DNA from: Lentilactobacillus buchneri
GTDB lineage: Bacteria > Bacillota > Bacilli > Lactobacillales > Lactobacillaceae
DNA: 64,000 nucleotides
Assembly (NCBI RefSeq): GCF_018314255.1
Contig: NZ_CP073066.1
Span: 620,001 to 684,000, forward strand
Direction of reading: 5' to 3'
Shown: positions 42,834-51,993 of the stretch, one piece after another
Layout of the letters: every line of letters begins with the position of its first letter
How positions within the stretch are numbered: position 1 is the first letter of the stretch
Made by a program: the position numbers and the translations under genes
The notes under the pieces: generated by a model
Told to the model about the DNA's origin: nothing
The model's database searches: none
Seen by the model: the letters and a program-made list of their open reading frames with translations, nothing else

Positions 42834-44057
42834 ATGACCGCGTATGATAACCAATCAACTGCTGAACTGATTCATTCCCTGACCCAAATTGATATTGCCA
42901 TCATTCAAAAAGACGGCACCCCCGTGGTGCAAATTCAAGAAAACGTGTTACCAGCCTTCCACCGGCTCAACGAGTTTGATCCGATCTTTCAACAAATTGA
43001 GCAATTCCATGCTAATGGGTACCTGACTTACACGGATTCCGCCCAGCTGAGCTACGTGGCGGCCCGCCTTGACCAACCTGACGACCAAGTTGTCGTCTTG
43101 GGACCGTTCCTAACCACCACCCTGACCATCGATGAAATCAATGACATCGTGGCGATGAATTCCTATACCATCAGCGAACATCGGCAACTCACCCAGTTGT
43201 ACCAAAGCTTACCGGTGCTGGCAGAAGATAAAATCAACGACTTGGCCACTTTGATGACCAACTTATTTTCCCGACAGCTAGCCACCGCCCACGAAAAAGC
43301 CAAAGTAACCCATGGCCCTCAGCCAATTGAAAGATCGTTGATGACGGTTAACAGCGATCATCGGGCGCAAATCGAAGCCAACTATGCCAACGAAGCCAAA
43401 ATCACCAATGCGATTGCCTCAGGCGATCAAGTCGCCGTCCACCGTCTCAATACAACCATGACCAAGATATTTGATTCCTTCTCGAATCGAATTCCAGGCA
43501 AGCCATTACGCTCCTCAAAAAATATCTGCTTTGTTTTCAATACTATTTGTCGAATTGCCGCGCACAAAGGCGGCGTCCACCCGGTCTACCTCAACGACAT
43601 TTCCGAAAAGTACGCCTTGTTAATCGAGCGCCAAAACACGCTTCAAGGTTTACACATCTTAGTCCACTCGATGACGCGGGAATATTGCCAACTGGTTCTT
43701 ACCCTCTCAACTTCCGGCTATTCCCCAATGATTCAACGAGCGGCTGACTATATTCTGCTGAACCTGGGGCACCCGATCACGCTCAATCAAATTGCCCAAT
43801 CTATCGGCACCAATCCGTCATACCTTTCAAGAAAATTTAAGCAGGAGGTCGGCATGACCATCACCGATTACGTCAACCACCGCCGCATCGTTTTGGCAAA
43901 ACAATATTTGAGCAGACCAACGCCCTCGATTACCGACATCGCCTTGATGACCGGATTCAACGATTTAAATTATTTCATCAGAGTTTTTAAGAAGCTGACT
44001 GGCCAGACCCCACTGCAATTTCGGCAAAAGCCGACCGGTTCAGGGATTCAAAAGTAA
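42834..44057 (+). CDS. AraC family regulator, probable glucuronide operon controller
   Basis: A 407-residue protein with a 300-residue N-terminal sensor region that I do not recognise and a C-terminal AraC DNA-binding domain with two HTHs (ITLNQIAQSIGTNPSYLSRKF and SITDIALMTGFNDLNYFIRVF). ATG at 42834 is nine bases after AAAGG. It diverges from uidA, so it most likely activates uidA and the symporter in response to a glucuronide. Confidence 0.85.
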   Translation: MTAYDNQSTAELIHSLTQIDIAIIQKDGTPVVQIQENVLPAFHRLNEFDPIFQQIEQFHANGYLTYTDSAQLSYVAARLDQPDDQVVVLGPFLTTTLTIDEINDIVAMNSYTISEHRQLTQLYQSLPVLAEDKINDLATLMTNLFSRQLATAHEKAKVTHGPQPIERSLMTVNSDHRAQIEANYANEAKITNAIASGDQVAVHRLNTTMTKIFDSFSNRIPGKPLRSSKNICFVFNTICRIAAHKGGVHPVYLNDISEKYALLIERQNTLQGLHILVHSMTREYCQLVLTLSTSGYSPMIQRAADYILLNLGHPITLNQIAQSIGTNPSYLSRKFKQEVGMTITDYVNHRRIVLAKQYLSRPTPSITDIALMTGFNDLNYFIRVFKKLTGQTPLQFRQKPTGSGIQK

Positions 44058-44096
44058 GGTATAATGGCGTTAACAATCATTTCCAGGAGGTACTTC

Positions 44097-46526
44097 ATGA
44101 AAATTAATCAGTTTGCATATGTTCCCACTGATCATCACACTATTGTCAAAGAGTTGGCGGATGTCCATTTCTTAACCGCCCAAACCAAAAAGATGGCAGA
44201 TCCGGTCATGCTTTATCGCCAATTCCTGCTGAAATTCTTCATTGAAAAGCAGAGCTTGGCCACCCGGATTCAAAAGGTTGCTAATTTGATGGCAACCCCC
44301 ACTCTAAATGCTTATGAGTTCACGACAACTCAAGCTGCCGTCAGCAAGTTAGCCTTTTATAACGTTGGCTTGCAGCTGTTGGGATTTGAAGTCGGCCTGG
44401 ACTTCGAGTTGAACGACCCGTTTTCCGCCATGAAAAAATATCGACTGCCAATGGCGGTTGTCGACGATACGCTCGACCGCAATCAGGTCATTGATGCCTG
44501 GTACAAACTGCTCAATACGCGAACCAAGTTTGGGCAAACCTTGATTGATTATTTGGCGGGTCAAGGCTACTATCACCAATTCTTCGGAACCGATGAACTG
44601 AAACGGCCGCTCATCTTTAACGGTAAGTCCCAGGCGGTCTTTGATACCACTCAACTCATCCGCGACGTGGTTTACGTTGAAGCGCCCTTGGACAATGACC
44701 ATGATGGCAAACGAGACCTCTTGAAAGCTGAAATCATTCGTCCGGGAGAAACTGAAAACGGCTTGAAGGTACCGGTTATTTTCACTGCCAGCCCTTACGA
44801 CCAAGGGACTAACGACCACCAAGCCGATCAAATGACCCACGACGTTAATCAGGAAAAATTAACCCGCAAGCAACCCAACCATCTGAGTTATGACGACGTT
44901 AAGTTCGATTACGACAACCATGACTTGCCGGAGCCACGGACCATCAAGGATACCAACAAAGTCGCTGAAGAATCATTTGTTAAAACCTGGACTTATTCAT
45001 TGAATGATTACTTCTTGGCGCGCGGTTTTGCGGTGGTCTATTCATCCGGTGTCGGCACTAAAGATTCTGACGGCGTCCGGACAACCGGGACGCCTGACGA
45101 AACCATCAGTGCCACTTCGGTCATCGAGTGGCTGCATGGCGATCGGACCGCATTTACCAACCGGTCCGATCAAATTGCCATTCCGGCTTGGTGGTCCAAT
45201 GGTAACGTTGGGATGACCGGGCGCTCTTATCTTGGCACCCTCTCAACGGCGGCCGCAATGACGGGTGTTGACGGACTCAAGACCGCTGTGGTTGAAGCCG
45301 GCATCTCTAACTATTACGATTATTATCGAGAGAACGGCTTGGTCGTCGCTCCCGGCGGCTTCCAAGGTGAAGATACTGACGTCTTGGGTGAACTCACCTT
45401 TAGTCGTGAGCAGTCGGCTGCCGATTATCTCAAAATCAAGGACACTTGGTTGGCCCAGTTGAAGAAACTCACCGCCGGCCAAGACCGGGTGACAGGAAGT
45501 TACAACAGTTTTTGGGATAATCGTAATCTCTTGAAGAATGTCAATATCAAAGCTGACATGCTGCTAGTCCACGGTTTGAATGATTGGAATGTTAAGTTGT
45601 CCCACGTTTACAATCTCAGAAACACGTTAAAGAATGAAAAGATTACCCAAAAATTAGTCCTTCATCAAGGACAACATGAATACCTCAACAACTTTCGCTC
45701 AGTCGATTTCACGGATATCGTCAATCTCTGGCTAACTAACAAATTGTTGGCGGTCGATAATCAAGCTAACCAGATTGTGCCGGATGTTTTGGTACAGGAT
45801 AACGCTGAACCGGAAACGTGGAACACCTACAAAGACTGGGGCGGCAACGTTAAAGAAATTCCCCTTGACGATAAGCGCTGGACAGATCTGAACGAGAACC
45901 ATTCATTTAGCGATCAATTGCCAGACGATTTATTTAAGGACTACATCGAAAATACCAAGAAGTGGCAGAAGGCCCTATTTACCAAGAATCATTCCAAGCT
46001 TGATAAACACAGTATTAAACTCGTGTCCGAGCCACTGGACCAAGATATCACCGTGGATGGAAGAGCGACGATTACCTTGCGGGCTGCCAGCAGTGCGGAC
46101 TTAGGCTTGTTGAGTGCGGCTCTGGTTGATTATGGGGTCGAAAAACGTTTGACCGCTGTCCCCCAAATTTTGTCTGCCCAGCAGATTATTACCGGTTACC
46201 AATGGCGGAAAGACGATTTGAAAGAATTTTTGCCTGAGAAAAAAGCATCGGCTTACAAGAAGTTCACCGATGCCCATATGAATATGCAAAATCGCACCAA
46301 CAATTATCAATCGGACGACCTGAAGCCCGGCCAATACTCCAACTTCACCATAGCGTTTCAGCCAACATTTTGGCGCTTGTTGAAAGGGCATCAACTTGGA
46401 CTGATTATTTACGCCACTGATATGGACTACACCATCCGCAGCAATCAGGATATTTCCTACACAGTTGATCTGAGCGCTTCAAAGATTGAATTACCATTGT
46501 TGACTGCCGATGATAAACAGGGATAA
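44097..46526 (+). CDS. pepX: X-prolyl dipeptidyl aminopeptidase
   Basis: An 809-residue S15 serine peptidase that removes X-Pro dipeptides, a key lactobacillus enzyme for casein peptides. The N-terminal helical domain (1-150) precedes an alpha/beta hydrolase domain with DNDHDGKRDLLKAEIIRP, the nucleophile in GMTGRSYLGTLSTAA (Ser near 377) and His in HQGQHEY; a C-terminal jelly roll follows. ATG at 44097 with CAGGAGG is the start. A TATAAT at 44060-44065 may be its promoter inside the araC 3' end. Confidence 0.95.
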   Translation: MKINQFAYVPTDHHTIVKELADVHFLTAQTKKMADPVMLYRQFLLKFFIEKQSLATRIQKVANLMATPTLNAYEFTTTQAAVSKLAFYNVGLQLLGFEVGLDFELNDPFSAMKKYRLPMAVVDDTLDRNQVIDAWYKLLNTRTKFGQTLIDYLAGQGYYHQFFGTDELKRPLIFNGKSQAVFDTTQLIRDVVYVEAPLDNDHDGKRDLLKAEIIRPGETENGLKVPVIFTASPYDQGTNDHQADQMTHDVNQEKLTRKQPNHLSYDDVKFDYDNHDLPEPRTIKDTNKVAEESFVKTWTYSLNDYFLARGFAVVYSSGVGTKDSDGVRTTGTPDETISATSVIEWLHGDRTAFTNRSDQIAIPAWWSNGNVGMTGRSYLGTLSTAAAMTGVDGLKTAVVEAGISNYYDYYRENGLVVAPGGFQGEDTDVLGELTFSREQSAADYLKIKDTWLAQLKKLTAGQDRVTGSYNSFWDNRNLLKNVNIKADMLLVHGLNDWNVKLSHVYNLRNTLKNEKITQKLVLHQGQHEYLNNFRSVDFTDIVNLWLTNKLLAVDNQANQIVPDVLVQDNAEPETWNTYKDWGGNVKEIPLDDKRWTDLNENHSFSDQLPDDLFKDYIENTKKWQKALFTKNHSKLDKHSIKLVSEPLDQDITVDGRATITLRAASSADLGLLSAALVDYGVEKRLTAVPQILSAQQIITGYQWRKDDLKEFLPEKKASAYKKFTDAHMNMQNRTNNYQSDDLKPGQYSNFTIAFQPTFWRLLKGHQLGLIIYATDMDYTIRSNQDISYTVDLSASKIELPLLTADDKQG

Positions 46527-46570
46527 ATGTGATATGATTTTTATAAATAACAATAAGGATAGGTGATTTT

Positions 46571-47482
46571 ATGAAGACAGGAACAAAAATCATTACTTTG
46601 GATAACGGCTATCACTTATGGACCAATACCCAAGGCACTGGCGACATTCATTTGTTAGCATTGCATGGCGGCCCCGGCGGCGAACATGAATATTGGGAAG
46701 ACGCAGCCAAACAACTCAAGAAGCAAGGCTTGGACGTGCAAGTTACCATGTACGACCAATTGGGGTCATGGTATTCTGACAGTCCTGATTTCAGCGATCC
46801 CAAGAACCGCAAAGATATTTTAAACTACGATTATTTCTTAAATGAAGTTGACGAAGTTCGTGAAAAGCTCGGGTTGGACAACTTTTATCTCATCGGCCAA
46901 TCATGGGGCGGCCTGTTAGTTCAAGAGTACGCTGCCAAGTTTGGTCAACATTTAAAGGGTGCCATTATTTCTTCCATGGTTGATCGAATTGACGATTACA
47001 CCAAGCACCTGGAAGAAGTCCGTGAGAAGGCATTAACCCCAGAACAAGTTGCCTACATGAAGGATTGTGAAGCTAAGGGTGACTACGATAACGACAAGTA
47101 TCAATCATACGTTGATATTTTGAATAAGGGATACATTGACCGGAAGCAGCCTTCCAAGCTGTCGCATCTGATCGATGTTACTAACACCGATATCTATGGC
47201 GCTTTCCAAGGCGATAACGAATTCGTTGTCACTGGTAAATTGGCTGAGTGGAACTTCACCGATCAATTAAAGAACATCAAGGTGCCAACGCTGGTTACAT
47301 TTGGTGAACATGAAACCATGCCAATCGAAACTGGTAAGCGCATGGCCAAGATGATTCCAAACGCCAAATTCGTCTCAACACCAGAAGGCGGCCACCATCA
47401 CATGATCGATAATCCGGATGTCTACTATGACCATCTGGCAACCTTCATCCGCGAGGTGGAGAATGATACGTTCAACAAGTAG
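46571..47482 (+). CDS. pepI: Proline iminopeptidase
   Basis: A 303-residue S33 alpha/beta hydrolase that cleaves N-terminal proline. HGGPGGEHEYWE is the oxyanion loop, GQSWGGLLVQEYA contains the nucleophile Ser, and EGGHHHMIDNP the catalytic His. It follows pepX, 44 bases downstream, fitting proline peptide use. The stop overlaps a large folded intergenic element. Confidence 0.93.
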   Translation: MKTGTKIITLDNGYHLWTNTQGTGDIHLLALHGGPGGEHEYWEDAAKQLKKQGLDVQVTMYDQLGSWYSDSPDFSDPKNRKDILNYDYFLNEVDEVREKLGLDNFYLIGQSWGGLLVQEYAAKFGQHLKGAIISSMVDRIDDYTKHLEEVREKALTPEQVAYMKDCEAKGDYDNDKYQSYVDILNKGYIDRKQPSKLSHLIDVTNTDIYGAFQGDNEFVVTGKLAEWNFTDQLKNIKVPTLVTFGEHETMPIETGKRMAKMIPNAKFVSTPEGGHHHMIDNPDVYYDHLATFIREVENDTFNK

Positions 47483-47640
47483 AGTGTGACGAGCAACGGG
47501 TGATGCGGTGTGTAAGGCCGGAAAGATTGAAATCCCGGGCTTGGATTTAAAGCTTTTTGGACTTACACGTTAGCATCAGTTGCCTCGGAACACATTTCAA
47601 CCAGAGTGTGACGAGACCCGGTTAGAGCCCGGAACAATCT
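47481..47640. other. Large folded intergenic element with a repeated word
   Basis: The word AGAGTGTGACGAG occurs twice (47481-47493 and 47603-47615). Between them three blocks pair in order: CGAGCAAC with GTTGCCTCG (47490/47579), TGATGC with GCATCA (47501/47573) and GTGTAAG with CTTACAC (47510/47562), closing an inner AAATCC/GGATTT hairpin. This resembles a structured repeat or a small RNA. No protein is encoded. Confidence 0.55.
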
Positions 47641-47652
47641 CAAAAACCAAAC

Positions 47653-47700
47653 AAGCGCCGGGAGAATTGCATGTCATTTGCAACTCTACCGGCGCTTGTT
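47653..47700. terminator. Bidirectional terminator between pepI and the LacI gene
   Basis: AAGCGCCGGGAGA-TTGCA pairs with TGCAACTCTACCGGCGCTT with two mismatches; T-rich ends face both genes. Confidence 0.85.
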
Positions 47701-48687
47701 TTATTTTCGCAATGAATCTCTCTGAAGTAATTTAATTGGCAAAACATACTTATCCAGCAGTTGATCGTCATTTTTCTGAAGGCGGCTGAACAACAAGCGA
47801 ACCAACAAATCCGCGATGTCTTCTACCGGCTGGACGATTGTACTTAATTCTGGATGATACTCCTGGACGTAATCCGAGCCATCGTAGCCGATTACTTGAA
47901 CGTCTTCGGGGACTCGCATCCCCGCCCGGCGCGCTTCTTGAATACATAGCAATGCGGTTTGATCATCCGTACAGAAAATGCCGTCCGGCTGATCAGCCAG
48001 CAGTTTTTCACGTAACGTAGCCCGACGAATGGTGGGCGTCGAATTAAACGGAAAGGCCACCATTTGAACAGAACAGCCATGTTCCTTGGCAATTTGTTCA
48101 AAGCCGGTTAATCGGCGGTTATTGGGAGCCCGCTTCTCTAAACTACCGGACACAACCATGAACTTTTTGGAGCCCTTTTCGATCATCGTCCGAGCCGCCA
48201 GTTCACCACCTGCCTGATTATCACTGCTGACAGTCGGAATTTTCGTTTGAAAATAACGATCATAGGAAACAATCGGCAGCCCCGACATTTTATATTCCTT
48301 AATTCCCTCGTTATGCGAACCAGTGATGATACCATCAACCTGGTTAGCCATCAGCATTTTCAAATACTGCTGTTCCTTTTCGGGATTGTCCATACTGTTA
48401 CAGATAATCGCTTTATAGCCACGGGCAAACAGCCGATTTTCAATTTCCTCAACCACTTGGGCAATCAATGGATTCTCCAGGCTGGCAAAGATCAAGCCAA
48501 CTAATTTAAATTGTTTTCCTTGAAGGACCCGGGCGGCCAAACTAGGTTGGTAATTCAGCTGCTGCATGGCAGAAAAGACCTTTTCTTTGGTGGCGGCTGA
48601 CAAATAGCCCCGCTCATTGATCACCCGAGAGACAGTGGTCACAGAAACACCGGCCAACTTTGCCACGTCTGCTAATTTTGGTTGCAT
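47701..48687 (-). CDS. LacI/GalR family regulator of the sucrose/alpha-glucoside operon
   Basis: A 328-residue repressor: HTH and hinge LADVAKLAGVSVTTVSRVINERG, then the sugar-sensing domain ending PIKLLQRDSLRK. It is divergent from the GH13-sucrose phosphorylase-symporter operon with 144 bases between, where a perfect LacI-type palindrome overlaps the -35 of that operon. It is therefore a probable ScrR-type repressor. Confidence 0.9.
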   Translation of the reverse strand: MQPKLADVAKLAGVSVTTVSRVINERGYLSAATKEKVFSAMQQLNYQPSLAARVLQGKQFKLVGLIFASLENPLIAQVVEEIENRLFARGYKAIICNSMDNPEKEQQYLKMLMANQVDGIITGSHNEGIKEYKMSGLPIVSYDRYFQTKIPTVSSDNQAGGELAARTMIEKGSKKFMVVSGSLEKRAPNNRRLTGFEQIAKEHGCSVQMVAFPFNSTPTIRRATLREKLLADQPDGIFCTDDQTALLCIQEARRAGMRVPEDVQVIGYDGSDYVQEYHPELSTIVQPVEDIADLLVRLLFSRLQKNDDQLLDKYVLPIKLLQRDSLRK

Positions 48688-48757
48688 GAAATCACCTTCT
48701 CAACGCGTTTTGATAGTACCAGTATAGCATATTGGAAAATCTTTTTATGTTAATTTA

Positions 48758-48773
48758 TGTCAAGCGATTGACA
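48758..48773. promoter_or_regulatory. Operator of the LacI-type regulator
   Basis: TGTCAAGCGATTGACA is a 16-base palindrome TGTCAANCGNTTGACA with a central CG. Its right half is the -35 box of the operon promoter, so bound repressor would block RNA polymerase. Confidence 0.8.
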
Positions 48774-48797
48774 CATCGTTATGTAAGCGTGTATCAT
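48768..48797 (+). promoter_or_regulatory. Promoter of the GH13-gtfA-symporter operon
   Basis: TTGACA (48768-48773), an 18-base spacer, TATCAT (48792-48797). A half cre-like TGTAAGCG lies inside the spacer. Confidence 0.75.
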
Positions 48798-48840
48798 GTG
48801 TTTTGTGAAAGGGGTTTCAAAATCATGAGAGGTGAGCACA

Positions 48841-50484
48841 TTGATTAATAATCAACAAAATCCGACTTGGTGGCGGAATGCAGTTGGCTACCAAATCTAT
48901 CCCAAAAGCTTTTATGACAGCAACAACGATGGTATCGGTGACCTACCGGGAATCATTGAAAAGATTCCCTACATCAAATCTTTGGGAGTGAACTTCGTCT
49001 GGCTGTCGCCATTCTTCGCATCACCAAACATCGACAATGGCTATGACGTGTCAGATTATGAAGATATTGACCCGCAATATGGCACATTGGATGACACATT
49101 TAATATGATCCGGCAGTTCCATCAAAATGACATTTGGGTCGTCTTCGACCTCGTCATCAATCATACGTCCGATCAACACCACTGGTTCCAAGAAGCGAAA
49201 AAATCGATTGATAACCCCTACCATGATTTTTACATTTGGCGAAAACCGATTGCCGAAAAAGAACCCAACAACTGGGTCTCCTTATTTGGGGGTTCGGCCT
49301 GGACTTATAACCCGGCGACAGACGAATATTATTATCATCTGTTTGCCAAGCAACAGCCCGACCTTAACTGGGAAAATCCCAAGGTTCACGAAGCGGTCAA
49401 ACAAATTATTGACTGGTGGGCCAAACACGGCGTTGACGGTTTCCGATTGGACGCCATTTCTCACTTAAAGAAAAATCAATCGTTTGCCAACGTCCAGGAT
49501 CAAGAAGCAGCCATGAATAACGTTCCAGGCATCGACAAGTTTCTCAGTGAACTCAGTGCTGATTTTAAACGGGACCACCTCATGACCGTGGGTGAAGCTG
49601 GTGGCGTTCCAGTCACCCGCGCCCAGGAATGGGTAAACAGCAAAACCGGCTACTTCGACATGATCTTCCAGTTTGACCACGTCAGTTTCTGGGAAAAGTT
49701 CACCGTCGGCCAAATCGACGTGGCAATGCTGCGAAAGGCGTTAACCAACTGGCAGAACGGCCTCGAGGGAATCGGCTGGAACGCCCTTTTCCTGGAGAAT
49801 CACGATTTACCCAGAGCAGTTTCTTATTTCGGCAATGATGGCAACCTGCGTCAGCAAAGTGCCACGGCCTTGGCAATGATGTACTTCTTGATGAAAGGCA
49901 CCCCGTTCATTTATCAAGGCCAAGAACTTGGAATGAGCAACGTGGACTTTGACAACATCGATCAATACCGCGATCTGGATTCCAAACGCTTTTATCAAGA
50001 GGAACTGGCCAAGGGCGCAACCAAAGATGAAACGTTGTTTAAACTCCAAAAAAAGAGTCGCGATAACGCCCGTACGCCAATGCAGTGGGCGTCAACCGGC
50101 GGCTTCAGTAATCATCAACCTTGGATCGAAATGAACCCCAACCATCGAACCGTCAATGTTGCCAACGAACAAGCCGATCCACAATCAGTCCTCAGTTTTT
50201 ACAAGCGGTTGATTGCTCTTAGACTAAGCGATCCAATTTTACTGACTGGTAAGTATCACTTAACCGACACGCACGATCATCAACTTTATGTTTACATCCG
50301 CGAATCTGGTCACCAAGGCTACCTGGTTATCACCAATTTGAGTGATACGCCGGCAAGTTACCAGATTACCTCGGATTATCGGAACCTCGAGTTAATTCTC
50401 ACTAACAGTTCGGCTGAACAGAATCCCGCCGCCATGAAGCTCCAGCCCTGGTCAGCCTACCTTTACAAATACGAAAGGAAATAA
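48841..50484 (+). CDS. GH13 alpha-glucosidase (oligo-1,6-glucosidase/dextran glucosidase type)
   Basis: A 547-residue alpha-amylase family enzyme. Conserved regions are DLVINHTS, GFRLDAISH (nucleophile Asp near 203), VGEAGG (Glu near 251) and FLENHDLPR (Asp near 320); QPDLNWENPKV is typical of subfamily GH13_31. The TTG at 48841 with AGAGGTGAG upstream is preferred; GTG at 48832 lies within that site. It probably cleaves terminal alpha-1,6 or alpha-1,2/1,3 glucosides, feeding the phosphorylase encoded three bases later. Confidence 0.88.
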   Translation: MINNQQNPTWWRNAVGYQIYPKSFYDSNNDGIGDLPGIIEKIPYIKSLGVNFVWLSPFFASPNIDNGYDVSDYEDIDPQYGTLDDTFNMIRQFHQNDIWVVFDLVINHTSDQHHWFQEAKKSIDNPYHDFYIWRKPIAEKEPNNWVSLFGGSAWTYNPATDEYYYHLFAKQQPDLNWENPKVHEAVKQIIDWWAKHGVDGFRLDAISHLKKNQSFANVQDQEAAMNNVPGIDKFLSELSADFKRDHLMTVGEAGGVPVTRAQEWVNSKTGYFDMIFQFDHVSFWEKFTVGQIDVAMLRKALTNWQNGLEGIGWNALFLENHDLPRAVSYFGNDGNLRQQSATALAMMYFLMKGTPFIYQGQELGMSNVDFDNIDQYRDLDSKRFYQEELAKGATKDETLFKLQKKSRDNARTPMQWASTGGFSNHQPWIEMNPNHRTVNVANEQADPQSVLSFYKRLIALRLSDPILLTGKYHLTDTHDHQLYVYIRESGHQGYLVITNLSDTPASYQITSDYRNLELILTNSSAEQNPAAMKLQPWSAYLYKYERK

Positions 50485-50487
50485 CCC

Positions 50488-51966
50488 ATGAAATTAAACA
50501 ATCAAGCAATGCTCATTACCTATCCCGATAGTTTGGGAAATAATATCAAAGATTTGCAAAAAGTCTTGTCAACATACCTGGACGGTGTCGTTGGTGGTGT
50601 TCACCTGCTGCCATTCTTCCCGTCATCTGGTGATCGCGGTTTCGCACCGATGGATTATACCAAAGTGGACGAAAAATTTGGCAATTGGGACGACGTGAAA
50701 AAGCTGTCCGAGTCATACTATTTAATGTTTGACTTCATGGTCAACCATATTTCGAAACAATCCAAATACTTTAAAGATTTCCAAGCTAACCACAATCAGT
50801 CTGCTTATCGGGATCTGTTCATCCACTGGAATGAATTTTGGCCCAAGGGTCGTCCAACTCAAGAAGATGTTGATTTAATTTATAAGCGCAAGCCAAAGGC
50901 CCCTGTTCAAACGGTCAAATTTGCCGATGGTCAGACCGAAGATGTCTGGAACACCTTTGGTGAGGATCAGATCGATCTGAATGTGACTTCCAAGGTAACC
51001 AAACAGTTCATCAAAGATACCTTGAACTTCTTGATGGACCATGGTGCTTCTATCATTCGCCTGGATGCCTTCGCTTACGCCATTAAGAAACTCGGCACCA
51101 ACGATTTCTTCGTAGAACCGGAAATTTGGGATCTACTGAAAGAAATCAGTGACATCACTAGTCCACGTGAGACCACCTTATTGCCCGAGATCCATGAAAA
51201 CTACCATATTGTCCGAAAGATTACCGACCATGATTACTTCAGCTATGACTTTGCCTTACCAATTGTCACTTTGTATAGTCTTTACTCAGGCAAAGCAAGT
51301 CGCTTGGCCGGCTGGCTTAAGAACAGTCCGATGAAACAGTTCACGACTTTGGATACCCACGATGGCATTGGTGTTGTGGATGCCAAAGATATTCTATCGG
51401 ACGAGGAACTGGATTACACCAAAGCTGAAATGTATAAAGTCGGCGCCAACGTCAAAAAGGTTTATTCCAGTACTGCTTACCATAACCTTGACGTTTACCA
51501 GATCAATACCACATACTACTCAGCTCTAGGGGATAACGATCACGCTTACCTGCTTGCCCGCGCCATTCAAGTCTTTGCACCAGGGATTCCTCAGGTTTAC
51601 TATGTCGGCCTGCTTGCCGGTAAGAACGATCTGGGCTTGCTGGAAAAGACCAAGGAAGGCCGCAATATCAACCGTCACTATTACTCATTGGATGAAGTGG
51701 CTGAAGAAACCAAACGGCCAGTCGTCAAAGCATTGTTTGATCTCCTCCGTTTCCGTAATCAGAGCTCGGCGTTTGATTTGGAAGGTGGAATTGACGTCCA
51801 ACAGAATGGTGACAATGAAATTGTGGTTACCCGCCGATCCGAAGATGGTCAGACTTCCGCAACTTTGTCCGCTAACTTGCAGACCCAAGCCTTTACCATT
51901 ACGGAAACCAATTCTGAAGGCGAGACTAAAGAAATATTAACCAGTAATTTGTCAGCAGTTAAATAA
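50488..51966 (+). CDS. gtfA: Sucrose phosphorylase (GH13_18)
   Basis: A 492-residue enzyme that splits sucrose with phosphate into glucose-1-phosphate and fructose, saving [20 protein letters not shown] and [20 protein letters not shown] are family signatures; the catalytic residues are Asp193 in IRLDAFA, Glu234 in LLPEIHE and Asp292 in [12 protein letters not shown], close to the numbering of Bifidobacterium sucrose phosphorylase. Related GH13_18 enzymes act on sucrose-6-phosphate or glucosylglycerol, so the exact acceptor needs testing. Second gene of the operon. Confidence 0.9.
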   Translation: MKLNNQAMLITYPDSLGNNIKDLQKVLSTYLDGVVGGVHLLPFFPSSGDRGFAPMDYTKVDEKFGNWDDVKKLSESYYLMFDFMVNHISKQSKYFKDFQANHNQSAYRDLFIHWNEFWPKGRPTQEDVDLIYKRKPKAPVQTVKFADGQTEDVWNTFGEDQIDLNVTSKVTKQFIKDTLNFLMDHGASIIRLDAFAYAIKKLGTNDFFVEPEIWDLLKEISDITSPRETTLLPEIHENYHIVRKITDHDYFSYDFALPIVTLYSLYSGKASRLAGWLKNSPMKQFTTLDTHDGIGVVDAKDILSDEELDYTKAEMYKVGANVKKVYSSTAYHNLDVYQINTTYYSALGDNDHAYLLARAIQVFAPGIPQVYYVGLLAGKNDLGLLEKTKEGRNINRHYYSLDEVAEETKRPVVKALFDLLRFRNQSSAFDLEGGIDVQQNGDNEIVVTRRSEDGQTSATLSANLQTQAFTITETNSEGETKEILTSNLSAVK

Positions 51967-51993
51967 GCACACACACTGAAAAGAGGATTAAAA

